Source: Pleomorphomonas carboxyditropha (GTDB lineage Bacteria > Pseudomonadota > Alphaproteobacteria > Rhizobiales > Pleomorphomonadaceae). From it: DNA of 64,000 nucleotides. Shown here one piece after another: positions 1 through 7,927 of this stretch. Where the stretch lies: NCBI RefSeq assembly GCF_002770725.1, contig NZ_NQVN01000005.1, positions 1 through 64,000 of the forward strand. The letters run 5' to 3'. Below the pieces are notes generated by a model, which made no database searches, was not told the DNA's origin, and saw only the letters and a list, made by a program, of their open reading frames with translations. The stretch's first letter is position 1. The number at the start of each line of letters is the position of its first letter. A program made the translations under genes and the position numbers.

Positions 1-50
1 GCAAAATGCGTCGATAGCGTCAGCATGAGGGCGGTTTGAACGGCGGTCAT
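1..50 (-). CDS. possible 5' end of a gene running off the window
   Basis: A minus-strand ATG at position 50 opens a frame reading MTAVQTALMLTLSTHF up to the window edge. A weak purine-rich stretch (AGGATC) lies about ten bases upstream. Only 16 codons are visible, so no family can be assigned. It may equally be non-coding. Confidence 0.25.
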   Translation of the reverse strand, partial: MTAVQTALMLTLSTHF

Positions 51-125
51 CTCTGAAGATCCTTTTGGCGAAGAATCTTCAATCTTACCCCTTCATCCCG
101 CTCTCACTTAAACTGTCGTGTACGG

Positions 126-146
126 TGGAAACACGGAAACGCTCTA
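126..146. repeat. partial copy of a dispersed intergenic repeat
   Basis: The 21 bases here (TGGAAACACGGAAACGCTCTA) match, with one transition, the right arm of the first hairpin of the element at 55218-55316. A related copy lies at 25909-26008. Only this arm is recognisable, so it is a remnant. It sits just after the 3' end of the response-regulator gene. Confidence 0.5.
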
Positions 147-168
147 GAGAAAACGGCGCTGCCCGGCT

Positions 169-702
169 TCAGGCCTCGGCGGCGCCATCCCTTTTGCCCG
201 AGAAGGCGGTGGCGAGCGCCGCATAGAGTTCGCGCGGGCTGAAGGGCTTGCGCAACGTTGTCGTGGCGCGCAGATCGGCCGGCATGCGCGCCGAGGCGCT
301 GACCATGACGACCGGCGGCAAGCCGCCGGCGCAGCGGCTTTCCAGGGCGTCGAGCACGTCGGTGGCCGTCTCGTCGCGCAGCGTCCAGTCGACGATCACC
401 ACATCCGGCCGGCAGGTGGCGACGACGGCTTGCGCCTCGGCGCTGCCGCCGGCCTCGAACACGTCGACCTCGAAGGACTCGAGGATGCTGGTTATCAGCA
501 TGCGGGCGATCGGGCTGTCGTCGACGACCAGCGCCACCGGACGGGCTTCGCCGGCCGTCGCGTCGTCATCGCCGTCGCCGGCAGGGGTCGGAGCGACGGC
601 GCGGCGGCCCAAGAGATGGCCGACGAGACGACGGCCGCCGATGATCGCCTGGGCGCCGCCGGAGCCGGCGGACGGAGAGGCAGGGGACGGTCGCATGGGC
701 AT
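169..702 (-). CDS. single-domain response regulator (REC domain)
   Basis: Predicted 177-residue cytoplasmic phospho-receiver protein. The receiver domain fills roughly residues 55-170. It shows the acidic pair VVDDS, the phospho-accepting aspartate in VIVDW, the conserved serine in MVSAS and the lysine in LRKPF. About 50 Pro/Ala/Gly-rich residues precede it, and no DNA-binding or enzymatic output domain follows. The start at 702 was chosen over an upstream one at 780 because AGGAAA lies about eight bases before it. No histidine kinase is nearby, so its partner is unknown. It could relay phosphate, or act through protein contacts as CheY-like proteins do. Confidence 0.85.
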   Translation of the reverse strand: MPMRPSPASPSAGSGGAQAIIGGRRLVGHLLGRRAVAPTPAGDGDDDATAGEARPVALVVDDSPIARMLITSILESFEVDVFEAGGSAEAQAVVATCRPDVVIVDWTLRDETATDVLDALESRCAGGLPPVVMVSASARMPADLRATTTLRKPFSPRELYAALATAFSGKRDGAAEA

Positions 703-856
703 GGTCGGTTTCCTGGCGAATGATCGGCCAAGAGTAGACGCCGGACCTTTCCGCCGTGTTAAACGTCGCACCTGGTCCACAAACCTCTTGAGAAACCGGT
801 CTTTCGCCGATCGACCGTTGACGGCCGACCGCCGACCGGTATAGTCCGCCTCCGCT

Positions 857-942
857 GCCCCAGTGGCGAAATGGTAGACGCGGCAGACTCAAAATCTGTT
901 GTTCGCGAGAACGTGCTGGTTCGAGTCCGGCCTGGGGCACCA
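857..942 (+). tRNA. tRNA-Leu (anticodon CAA)
   Basis: The acceptor arms GCCCCAG and CTGGGGC pair, followed by discriminator A and an encoded CCA (940-942). The anticodon stem GCAGA/TCTGT encloses the loop CTCAAAA, giving anticodon CAA, which reads UUG. A long variable arm (around TGTTCGCGAGAACG) marks a class II tRNA, and the T-loop GGTTCGAGTCC is present. No integrase or attachment repeat flanks it. Confidence 0.95.
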
Positions 943-1062
943 TTTCATTATTTCATTTCTCTCGGCTCGTGCCCTGTCGAATCATGGTGCCGACCGATAT
1001 GAAGCCGGAAAGGCCGCGAGGGTCGCGCCTTGGTTCTCGCAAACCCCCATCCGCCGCATGCC

Positions 1063-2079
1063 TCAGGCATTCTCGGGCATGTAGATCTGCACGGATATCA
1101 GGGTGTTTTGCGGCGTGCCCTCAAGCCGGCCGAGCAGCCTGGCCATGGTTTCCGCCGCCGTGCGCACTTCGGCCTCGGGGTTCTGATCGATGATGGCGTC
1201 GATCGCACGGGCGCGCAGCAGCCCTCTCCGGTCTTCGGTCAATTCGTGGGTGATCAGCTTGACGTCGTTCTGCCGCCCCAGCGCGCGGATGGCCTCGACG
1301 ACCGGCAACGCGCCCGACGACAGGTGATAGACGCCTTTGATGCCCGGATTGTTTCTGAGGGCGGTGTAGATGATGTCGCCGGCCCGGTCGAATTTTTCAC
1401 CGCTCTCCACCACCGCCACGACGCGGCACTCCGGATGGAATTGCCGCAGCACCTCGCGGAATCCCTGCTCGCGATCGCGATGCCCGCCGATGTCGCGCAG
1501 GCCGGCGATGATGACGATATCGCCGCCCTGGGGCTGGAGGAACCTTCCCATCAGGTCGCCGGCGACGCGGCCGGCCCTGAGGTCGTCGGGGCCGACATAG
1601 GCCGACCGGTTGCTGTCGTCGATGTCGGTCGCCAGCGTGATGGTCGGCAGCCGGGCCGACGCGTCCCGCAAGGCGGCGGCGATCGACGGATGGTTGGGAA
1701 GGGTGACGATCAGCCCGTCGTGCCGTTCCGCGGCCTTGCGGATCAACTCGGCGATCCGCGCCGGCTCGTTCGGATCGATGTGATAGACCAGGAACTGGAT
1801 GTTGAGGTCGGAATAGACGCGCCCCGCCAGATCGAAGGCCCGCTTGAGCGCGGCGTGGAAGGGGTTGGCCGGCGGTTGCATCAGCAGGGCGACGCGCATC
1901 GTCCGGCTCGGCCGCACCGCAATTGACGGGCTCAGCCCGAGCCGTTTGGCCGCTTCGAGGACGCGCGCCTCCTTGTCCTCGGCAACGCCGCCGCGGCGGT
2001 TGAGCACCCGGTCGACGGTCGCCGGCGAGACATCGGCGGCCCGCGCCACCTCCCTGGCCGTGACTTTGCGGGGGCTCAC
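1063..2079 (-). CDS. LacI-family transcriptional regulator
   Basis: Predicted 338-residue DNA-binding repressor or activator. The N-terminal helix-turn-helix (about residues 6-26, VTAREVARAADVSPATVDR) is followed by the hinge helix and a periplasmic-binding-protein-like sugar-sensing domain (about 60-330). It is divergent from the isomerase/oxidoreductase/binding-protein genes starting at 2295. The 215-bp gap holds two inverted repeats (2121-2136 and 2160-2191) that could be operators, so it is inferred to control that cluster and itself. The ligand is unknown; a sugar, sugar acid or cyclitol is likely from the neighbours. It is clearly diverged from the second LacI-type gene at 7928-8962. 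Confidence 0.92.
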   Translation of the reverse strand: MSPRKVTAREVARAADVSPATVDRVLNRRGGVAEDKEARVLEAAKRLGLSPSIAVRPSRTMRVALLMQPPANPFHAALKRAFDLAGRVYSDLNIQFLVYHIDPNEPARIAELIRKAAERHDGLIVTLPNHPSIAAALRDASARLPTITLATDIDDSNRSAYVGPDDLRAGRVAGDLMGRFLQPQGGDIVIIAGLRDIGGHRDREQGFREVLRQFHPECRVVAVVESGEKFDRAGDIIYTALRNNPGIKGVYHLSSGALPVVEAIRALGRQNDVKLITHELTEDRRGLLRARAIDAIIDQNPEAEVRTAAETMARLLGRLEGTPQNTLISVQIYMPENA

Positions 2080-2120
2080 GGTCCTAATCCTCCCAACACG
2101 CTGATTTGGCTCTTTAAAAA

Positions 2121-2136
2121 TGATGGCAGTTCATCA
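2121..2136. promoter_or_regulatory. inverted repeat, candidate LacI-type operator
   Basis: TGATG and CATCA flank six bases, in the divergent gap between the LacI-type gene and the isomerase gene. The same TGATG/CATCA half-sites, with a four-base spacer, form the perfect palindrome at 9186-9201 next to the second LacI-type gene. Confidence 0.4.
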
Positions 2137-2159
2137 GGGAACGGCTTCCGGCCAGCGGC

Positions 2160-2191
2160 CTATCCGCTTATCATCCAGTCAATCCGGATAG
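2160..2191. promoter_or_regulatory. inverted repeat in the divergent promoter gap
   Basis: CTATCCG (2160-2166) and CGGATAG (2185-2191) are perfect 7-bp arms separated by 18 bases, about 100 bases upstream of the isomerase gene at 2295. The arm spacing would allow a dimeric regulator to bind. No clear -35/-10 pair was found in this gap. Confidence 0.35.
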
Positions 2192-2294
2192 CAATCAAAA
2201 TAACACGCCCCCGATCGCGAGATGATCCAGAGACGACGATCCTCCCTCGGATCGACGGCGAAGATGTTTCGCGCCTCGGAACGGGAGGAATTTC

Positions 2295-3218
2295 ATGAGC
2301 ATTACGATCACCACGGCGCCCTGCTGCTGGGGCGTCGACGACGTCGACAATCCCAACCTGCCGAGTTGGCGCCTCGTGCTCGACGAGGTGGCGGCGGCCG
2401 GCTTCGGCGGCCTCGAGCTCGGTCCCTACGGCTACATGCCGCTCGACCTGCCGCTGATTTCGCGCGAGCTCGAAAAGCGCGATCTTTTCATCGTCGCCGG
2501 CACGATCTTCGACAATCTGGTGGACCCGAAGAACCGCGACAGCCTCCTGCGCCAGACGGACGAGATCTGCGGCCTGGTCAGCCGCCTGCCGCAGCCGCGG
2601 AAGCGTCCCGGCCAGCGCTTTCCGACGCCCTATCTCACGGTGATGGACTGGGGCCACGACGAGCGGGACTATGCGGCCGGCCACGGCGACCGGGCGCCCC
2701 GGCTGTCCGACGGCGACTGGGCCGGCATGATCGCCAACATCGAGGCCATCGCCGACCTGGCCGCCAAGCGCTACGGCGTGCGGGCCGTCGTCCATCCCCA
2801 TGCCGGCGGCTATATCGAGTTCGCCGACGAGATCGAGCGGCTCGTCGCCGGTATCCCGGCGTCGGCCGCCGGTCTCTGCGTCGACACCGGGCACGCTTTC
2901 TACTCGGGAATGGATCCCGTCCAGACGCTCGAGAAATACTATCCGCGCCTCGACTACATCCACTTCAAGGACATCGACCCCGCCAAGTATCGCGAGGTGA
3001 TGGGCCGCCGCATCCGCTTTTTCGAAGCCTGCGCCGAGGGCGTGATGTGCCCGATCGGGCGCGGCTGCATCGACTATCCGGCCATCCGCGCGCTGCTCAC
3101 CCGCCTTGGCTACGAGGGCTACATCACCGTCGAGCAGGAACGCGATCCGCGCAATTCCGGCGGCACGCTCGCCGACGTCAAGGCCAGCCGTAGCTATCTC
3201 GCCGGCGCCGGCTTCTGA
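2295..3218 (+). CDS. sugar phosphate isomerase/epimerase (IolE-like TIM barrel)
   Basis: Predicted 307-residue cytoplasmic TIM-barrel enzyme of the xylose-isomerase-like superfamily (IolE, KguE, hydroxypyruvate isomerase relatives). Candidate metal and substrate residues are HPH at 167-169, DTGH at 197-200, HFKD at 223-226 and the C-terminal EQE near 278. Members interconvert keto-sugars or dehydrate inosose; which reaction applies here is not known. The start has a GGGAGGAATTTC Shine-Dalgarno segment. It is the first gene of a run continuing into the oxidoreductase at 3234, 15 bases downstream. The pairing of a barrel enzyme with a Gfo/Idh/MocA dehydrogenase suggests oxidation and then rearrangement of a sugar or cyclitol. 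Confidence 0.88.
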   Translation: MSITITTAPCCWGVDDVDNPNLPSWRLVLDEVAAAGFGGLELGPYGYMPLDLPLISRELEKRDLFIVAGTIFDNLVDPKNRDSLLRQTDEICGLVSRLPQPRKRPGQRFPTPYLTVMDWGHDERDYAAGHGDRAPRLSDGDWAGMIANIEAIADLAAKRYGVRAVVHPHAGGYIEFADEIERLVAGIPASAAGLCVDTGHAFYSGMDPVQTLEKYYPRLDYIHFKDIDPAKYREVMGRRIRFFEACAEGVMCPIGRGCIDYPAIRALLTRLGYEGYITVEQERDPRNSGGTLADVKASRSYLAGAGF

Positions 3219-3233
3219 GGACGAGGAAACAAC

Positions 3234-4406
3234 ATGATCAACGGTGAAAAGCACACCGAAGCGCCGATCCGCTGGGGCATGGTCGGCGGCGGCAAGGGCA
3301 GCCAGATCGGCTACATCCATCGCTCGGCCGCCCTGCGCGACAATACCTTCACCCTGGTTGCCGGAGCGCTCGACATCGTGCCCGAGCGTGGCCGCAGCTT
3401 CGGCATCGAGCTCGGCATCGATCCGTCGCGCTGCTATGCCGACTACGAAACGATGTTCGCAGCCGAAGCGCAACGGGCCGACGGCATCCAGGCGGTTTCC
3501 ATCGCCACGCCCAACAACACCCACTTCGCCATCGCCAAGTCGGCTTTGGAACACGGCCTTCACGTCGTCTGCGAAAAGCCGCTGTGCTTCACCGTCGCCG
3601 AAGCCAAAGAACTGGAAGCTCTTGCCGCCGCCGGGAAGAAGGTGGTCGGCGTCACCTACGGCTATGCCGGCCATCAGTTGATCGAGCAGGCCCGCGAGAT
3701 GGTGGCGCGCGGCGACCTCGGCGAGATCCGCCTCGTCAACCTGCAATTCGCCCACGGCTTCCATAGCGCGGCCGTCGAGGAGCAGAACCCGGCGACGCGC
3801 TGGCGGGTCGATCCGCGCTTCGCCGGTCCGAGCTACGTGCTCGGCGACGTCGGCACGCATCCGCTCTACCTGTCGGAGGTGATCCTGCCCGACCTCAGGA
3901 TCAAGCGGCTGATGTGCGCCCGGCAGAGCTTCGTCAAGTCGCGGGCGCCGCTCGAGGACAACGCCGTCACGCTGATGGAATACCAGGGCGGCGCCTTCGG
4001 CACCGTCTGGTCGAGCTGCATCAACGCCGGCTCGATGCACGGCCAGAAGGTGCGCATCGTCGGCTCGAAGGCCAGCCTCGAATGGTGGGACGAGCGGCCC
4101 AATCAGTTGTCCTTCGAGGTCCAGGACGAGCCGGCGCGGGTGATCGAGCGCGGCATGGGCTATCTCTATCCGCCGGCGCTCGCCGACGACCGCATCGGCG
4201 CCGGCCATCCCGAGGGACTCTTCGAGGCCTGGGCCAATCTCTACTACCGCTTCGCCATGGCGATGGAGGCCAGCGACCGCGGCGACGCGGCGCGGCTGGC
4301 CGGCATCCGCTATCCCGACATCCGTGCCGGCATCGAGGGCGTGCGCTGGGTCGAGAACTGCGTGCGGTCGGCCGACCTCGGCGGCGTCTGGGTCGACTAC
4401 GTCTGA
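3234..4406 (+). CDS. Gfo/Idh/MocA family oxidoreductase
   Basis: Predicted 390-residue NAD(P)-dependent dehydrogenase. The Rossmann fold begins with WGMVGGGKGSQIG (14-26), the family motif CEKPL falls at 113-117, and the C-terminal alpha/beta substrate domain carries GDVGTHPLYLSE near residue 206. Relatives oxidise inositols, glucose, galactose or keto-sugars. A GAGGAAACA ribosome site precedes the ATG. It lies 15 bases after the isomerase gene and is probably cotranscribed. A paralog at 9550-10725 has the same length and, by eye, about half its residues identical, so the two are old paralogs with possibly different substrates. Confidence 0.92.
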   Translation: MINGEKHTEAPIRWGMVGGGKGSQIGYIHRSAALRDNTFTLVAGALDIVPERGRSFGIELGIDPSRCYADYETMFAAEAQRADGIQAVSIATPNNTHFAIAKSALEHGLHVVCEKPLCFTVAEAKELEALAAAGKKVVGVTYGYAGHQLIEQAREMVARGDLGEIRLVNLQFAHGFHSAAVEEQNPATRWRVDPRFAGPSYVLGDVGTHPLYLSEVILPDLRIKRLMCARQSFVKSRAPLEDNAVTLMEYQGGAFGTVWSSCINAGSMHGQKVRIVGSKASLEWWDERPNQLSFEVQDEPARVIERGMGYLYPPALADDRIGAGHPEGLFEAWANLYYRFAMAMEASDRGDAARLAGIRYPDIRAGIEGVRWVENCVRSADLGGVWVDYV

Positions 4407-4457
4407 GGCGATGGCGGCATCCGGCCGGTCGGGAGGATCGGCCGGACGCGCAATGCG

Positions 4458-4575
4458 GATATCCGCTTCCGGGCCCTGCCGGAGAGGGGCGAGCCCGGGG
4501 CGATACGCTCCCCGTGAGGAGGGGATCCGACGATGGACGCCGGTGGCGTCGGACACCGGAACAACGCAGAGCAAC
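4458..4575. repeat. intergenic repeat type 1, copy A
   Basis: About 118 bases from GATATCCGCTTCCGG to GCAGAGCAAC match 11951-12069 (copy B) with scattered substitutions. Both copies lie upstream of the two homologous binding-protein genes. The unit is rich in short GC-rich inverted segments and shows no coding signal. It may encode structured leader RNA or be a dispersed repeat family. The rest of the 285-base gap (4407-4691) shows nothing else recognisable. Confidence 0.6.
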
Positions 4576-4691
4576 GAACAACGGGTGACCGCCCATGGCG
4601 CCGACTGTCCGATCGTGCGGAGCTGGAGACTCTCCGGCCGTTCAATCGATTAGGGCAACGAGGCAGGATCGGCGGTTTGGAGGAGAAGGAA

Positions 4692-5645
4692 ATGAAAGTC
4701 AGGAAATTCGTCACGACCCTGCTGGCGGCCTCGATCATCGCCGGCCTCGGCCTGTCGCAGGCTGCGGCCGCCGACAAGGTCAAGATCGGCATGGTTCTGA
4801 AGACCGTATCGAGCCCGTACTGGCAGGCGATGGCCGCCGGCGCGCAGGCGGCGGCCAAGGAGAACGACGCCGAGCTGGTTCTGCTGGCGCCGCCGACCGA
4901 GGATGCCGTCGAGCAGCAGATCAACATGTTCCAGGACGTGCTGTTCCAGCAGCCGGCCGTCATGATTTTCTCGCCGACGCAGCCGCCGGCAGCCGTCAAC
5001 ATCATGGAGAAGGCCAAGGCGCAGAAGGTGCCGGTCGTGCTGGTCGACACACCGATGCCGCCGAAATTCACCGACTACGTCACCTTCGTCGGCATGGACA
5101 ACGTGGGGATCGGCAAGGTGGGCGGCGAAGCGCTGGCCAAGGTGCTGAAGAAGGGCGACAAGGTGCTGCTGCTGGAGGGCGCGCCCGGCAACCCGACCAA
5201 CACGGAACGGTGCAACGGCGCCGAAGAGGTCCTGAAGGCGGCGGGCATGGTGATCGCGGCGCGGCAGCCGGCCTATGACGATCGCGAGCGGGCCTATTCG
5301 GTCACCCAGAACGTGCTGCAGGCGAACCCGGATATCGCCGGCGTGTTCGGCGCCGACTACACCAAGCAACTCGCGGCCTCGCGCGCCTTCAAGCAGGTCG
5401 GCAAGGGCGAGGTGCCGATCGTCGGCGTCTATGCCAACGACGAGGTGATCAACGCCATCGCGGCGGGGGATCTTTACGCCTCCGTCCACATCAACAGCTA
5501 CGACATGGGGCAACTGGCCGTGAAGACGGCGCTCGATATCGTCGCCGGGAAAGAAATTCCCAAGAACACCTACGTGAATACGGTCGTTGTCACCAAGGAC
5601 AACGTGCAGGAGCTGATCGACCAGAACGCCAAGTTCGCCCAGTGA
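4692..5645 (+). CDS. sugar ABC transporter substrate-binding protein (ribose type)
   Basis: Predicted 317-residue periplasmic binding protein of the RbsB/CUT2 type. A Sec signal peptide ends near AAAADKVKIG (about residue 27) and is followed by two Rossmann-like lobes. The ATG at 4692 follows GGAGGAGAAGGAA, and earlier in-frame codons would destroy the signal peptide. It would deliver a pentose, hexose or cyclitol to an inner-membrane transporter, but no permease or ATPase gene accompanies it. Its closest relative here is the gene at 12184-13134 (roughly three-quarters identical by eye). It is flanked by intergenic repeats on both sides. Confidence 0.93.
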   Translation: MKVRKFVTTLLAASIIAGLGLSQAAAADKVKIGMVLKTVSSPYWQAMAAGAQAAAKENDAELVLLAPPTEDAVEQQINMFQDVLFQQPAVMIFSPTQPPAAVNIMEKAKAQKVPVVLVDTPMPPKFTDYVTFVGMDNVGIGKVGGEALAKVLKKGDKVLLLEGAPGNPTNTERCNGAEEVLKAAGMVIAARQPAYDDRERAYSVTQNVLQANPDIAGVFGADYTKQLAASRAFKQVGKGEVPIVGVYANDEVINAIAAGDLYASVHINSYDMGQLAVKTALDIVAGKEIPKNTYVNTVVVTKDNVQELIDQNAKFAQ

Positions 5646-5690
5646 AGCGAAGGCGTGCTCGTGCCGGTGCCGGAGCATCGCTGCCAATTG

Positions 5691-5769
5691 CTCACTCCCG
5701 AGCAGGGGGCTCCGGCGTCGCCACGGTCGAAGCGACGCGGCCTTACCGCTTGGGCCGCGCCGCTTCGGC
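5691..5769. repeat. intergenic repeat type 2, copy A (stem-loop)
   Basis: The 79 bases beginning CTCACTCCCGAGCA and ending CGCTTCGGC match 11814-11891. The two arms 5726-5740 and 5755-5769 pair as a stem of up to 15 bp with one or two G-T positions. Here it follows the binding-protein gene; in the second cluster it follows an isomerase gene and abuts repeat type 1. Confidence 0.6.
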
Positions 5770-6837
5770 GCCCTCCATGCCGGGCGCCGGCGCGATGTCT
5801 CTCCCTTCGCGCGGGCGGCCCGGCATGGAAACCCGGCGGTCCGTTCGGCTGCCGGCCGAAGTTCACAAGCCCGAAGGCCGCTGGCACGGCCGGAGGGCCA
5901 TGAGGAGGAAACGATGAAACTCGCGCTCGATCCCTACATGCACCGTCACCTGTCGCTGCCGGAGATCTGCCGGCTGACCGCCGAGCTCGGCTACGACGGC
6001 GTCGAGCTGTCGCCGCGCGCCGACTTCCTCGACTGGTGGGTGATGCCGCGCGCCACCCCCGAACGCCGCGCCGAGTTCAAAAAGGCGCTGAAAGACCACG
6101 GCCTCGAACTGATCACCTTGCAGCCGATGTACCGCTGGGCCAGCCCGGTGGAGGAAGAGCGCCAGATGGCGGTGCGCTACTGGAAGCGGGCCATCGAGGT
6201 GGCCGTCGACATGGGCTGCGACACCATGGTCTCCGAGTTCGGCCGCGGCACCTCGCCGGAACGCTCCAGGACGCTGCCGCTCGGCACCGACACCCGCGAG
6301 ACCAAGGAAGCGGCCTGGTGGCGGTCGATCGAGGAACTGACGCCGATCTTCGAGAAGGAAGGCGTCGTCCTGTCGGTCGAGCCGCATCCGGAGGACTGGG
6401 TGGAGACCTTCCATCCGGCCTTCGACATCATCCGCATGGTCGGCTCGAAGAACGTCCGGATGAGCTACATCGCGCCGCACACCTTCTACTATTGCAGCGG
6501 CGACGCCAGCAAGATGGCGACGACGCTGCGCGAGGCGGCGCCGATCCTGCACCACGTTCGGGTGGCCGACACGTTCAATCCCTTCGTGTCGTCGGGCAAC
6601 CGCTACATCGCCAACCCACCGGACGCGTCGATCCGGGTGCACCAGCACCTCGACATCGGTCAGGGCGAGATCGACTGGGAGACGTTCTTCAAGACGCTCG
6701 GCGAGGTGAAGTTCGACGGCATCTATTCGTCCTGCGTGTTCGCCTGGGAGGACCGGGCCGAGGAATCGTCGCGCTTCATGTGCCAGGAAATCAGACGGTA
6801 CATCGAGAAATACGCCAAGGCCGGCGCCGCCCCGTGA
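5764..6837 (+). repeat. near-exact duplicated block, copy A (leader plus isomerase gene)
   Basis: These 1074 bases align without gaps to 13153-14226 at a constant offset of 7389. The leader (5764-5913) differs at about three positions and the gene at about thirty, roughly 97 percent identity by eye. Similarity stops abruptly after the stop codon. The leader contains an 11-bp inverted repeat, CCATGCCGGGC with GCCCGGCATGG. Confidence 0.85.
5914..6837 (+). CDS. sugar phosphate isomerase/epimerase, duplicated copy 1
   Basis: Predicted 307-residue TIM-barrel enzyme of the xylose-isomerase-like superfamily. Candidate metal or catalytic residues are EPH at 156-158, H189, HH at 213-214, H243/H245 and E279. 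The start follows a strong GAGGAGGAAACG ribosome site. It differs from the gene at 13303-14226 at about eight residues, so the two probably do the same job. It is quite different from the barrel enzymes at 2295 and 10776, so each cluster contains two distinct isomerase or epimerase steps. The substrate is unknown. It is the last gene of the first cluster, 268 bases after the binding-protein gene. Confidence 0.88.
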   Translation: MKLALDPYMHRHLSLPEICRLTAELGYDGVELSPRADFLDWWVMPRATPERRAEFKKALKDHGLELITLQPMYRWASPVEEERQMAVRYWKRAIEVAVDMGCDTMVSEFGRGTSPERSRTLPLGTDTRETKEAAWWRSIEELTPIFEKEGVVLSVEPHPEDWVETFHPAFDIIRMVGSKNVRMSYIAPHTFYYCSGDASKMATTLREAAPILHHVRVADTFNPFVSSGNRYIANPPDASIRVHQHLDIGQGEIDWETFFKTLGEVKFDGIYSSCVFAWEDRAEESSRFMCQEIRRYIEKYAKAGAAP

Positions 6838-6966
6838 AGGGGGCGGCATCGTGCCGCCTCCCGGCGCCCTTCATCGCCACAGGCCTACTTGCCGCGCTCG
6901 ATGCGGCACGCATCAGCGCCAAGGAGGGTGGGTGGTGCTGGCAAAATAAGGATGTTGTCGGCTTCG

Positions 6967-6998
6967 GGATATCGAATGCAGTAAAGAACCCGATATCC
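6967..6998. promoter_or_regulatory. inverted repeat upstream of the TauE-like gene
   Basis: GGATATCG (6967-6974) and CGATATCC (6991-6998) are perfect 8-bp arms with a 16-base spacer, about 130 bases before the permease gene at 7127. It could be a regulator site or a hairpin in the 289-base gap, in which nothing else was recognised. Confidence 0.35.
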
Positions 6999-7126
6999 TT
7001 TGGTGTGACGATTCGCTGAAGTCGCCCTGCGGCTCTGTCCGCGATGCGTGGTCTCTGCCGGCTGTCCTATCGATGGCAGCCGGCGAAGCCGAACGGCAGC
7101 CGTCCTGACGGACAAGAGCGCATTTG

Positions 7127-7894
7127 ATGGTTGATCTTCAGAGTACCGTCCTTCAGCCGGTTTTCCTCGCGGTTGCGATTCCGGCGATCTTCAGCGTCGG
7201 CCTTTCCAAAGGCGGCCTCACGCCGGTCGGCGGGCTGGCCGTTCCCCTGCTCGCCTTCGTCGTGCCGCCGACGACGGCAGCCGGCATCGTCCTGCCTCTT
7301 CTGTGCTTTTCCGATCTCATCGCCATGTGGACGTTCCGCCACCATGTCGATGTCAAGCTCTTGTGGCCTCTGGTCCTGTCGGCCGTCGTCGGGGTGGTGA
7401 TCGGCTTCCTGACGTTCCATCTGCTGGACGAGAAGACGATCGGCCTGCTGATCGGCCTGATCACCGTGGTCTTTACAATTCGCCATTGGCTGGGCGCGCT
7501 CGTGGAAAGGCTTGCCAGCGCGCGCCCAACGACGCGCGACGGCGTCATGTGGTCGATCGTCTCCGGCTTCACCAGCTTCGTCGCCCATGCCGGCGGCCCG
7601 CCGCTGATGTTCTATCTGCTGCCGCTCAAGCTCGACCGCATGACCTTCACCAGCACGTCGGTCTTCTTCTTCGGCATCGTAAACTACGCGAAGCTGCCTT
7701 TCTTTGCCGTTCTGGGCCTGTTGAGCGCCGACAATCTGATGACATCGCTGGTCCTGACGCCGGTCGCGCTTATCGGCGTGGCGGTCGGCACCTGGCTGCT
7801 GCGGGTCATGAACGAAGCCCTCTTCTACAGGCTGAGCTACCTGCTGACGTTCCTGGCCGGCCTGAAGCTGATCTGGGACGGCCTCGGTCTTTGA
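7127..7894 (+). CDS. TauE/SafE family membrane transporter
   Basis: Predicted 255-residue inner-membrane protein with about eight hydrophobic segments and glycine-rich repeats typical of the TauE/SafE (DUF81) family (GLSKGGLTPVGGLAVPLLA near the N-terminus and FTSFVAHAGGPPLMFYLLP mid-protein). Family members are proposed anion exporters or importers (sulfite, sulfoacetate and other organic anions). The ATG at 7127 directly follows an in-frame TTG at 7124, so the start is uncertain by one codon. It sits between the two sugar clusters and converges with the second LacI-type gene. A role in moving an acidic catabolic product is possible but only inferred from position. Confidence 0.85.
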   Translation: MVDLQSTVLQPVFLAVAIPAIFSVGLSKGGLTPVGGLAVPLLAFVVPPTTAAGIVLPLLCFSDLIAMWTFRHHVDVKLLWPLVLSAVVGVVIGFLTFHLLDEKTIGLLIGLITVVFTIRHWLGALVERLASARPTTRDGVMWSIVSGFTSFVAHAGGPPLMFYLLPLKLDRMTFTSTSVFFFGIVNYAKLPFFAVLGLLSADNLMTSLVLTPVALIGVAVGTWLLRVMNEALFYRLSYLLTFLAGLKLIWDGLGL

Positions 7895-7927
7895 CCGGCG
7901 TCGCCCCCCATTTTTCCGCGCGATGTT

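Noticed and set aside
566-943. Minus-strand ORF beginning MVPQAGLEPARSREQQ
   Set aside because: It is the antisense translation of tRNA-Leu (857-942), a well-known false protein, continuing antisense through the upstream region.
2160-4574. 804-codon open frame antisense to the first isomerase and dehydrogenase genes
   Set aside because: High GC at third positions keeps antisense frames open; the composition is Ala/Arg/Asp/Val-rich with no domain, and the plus-strand genes are well supported.
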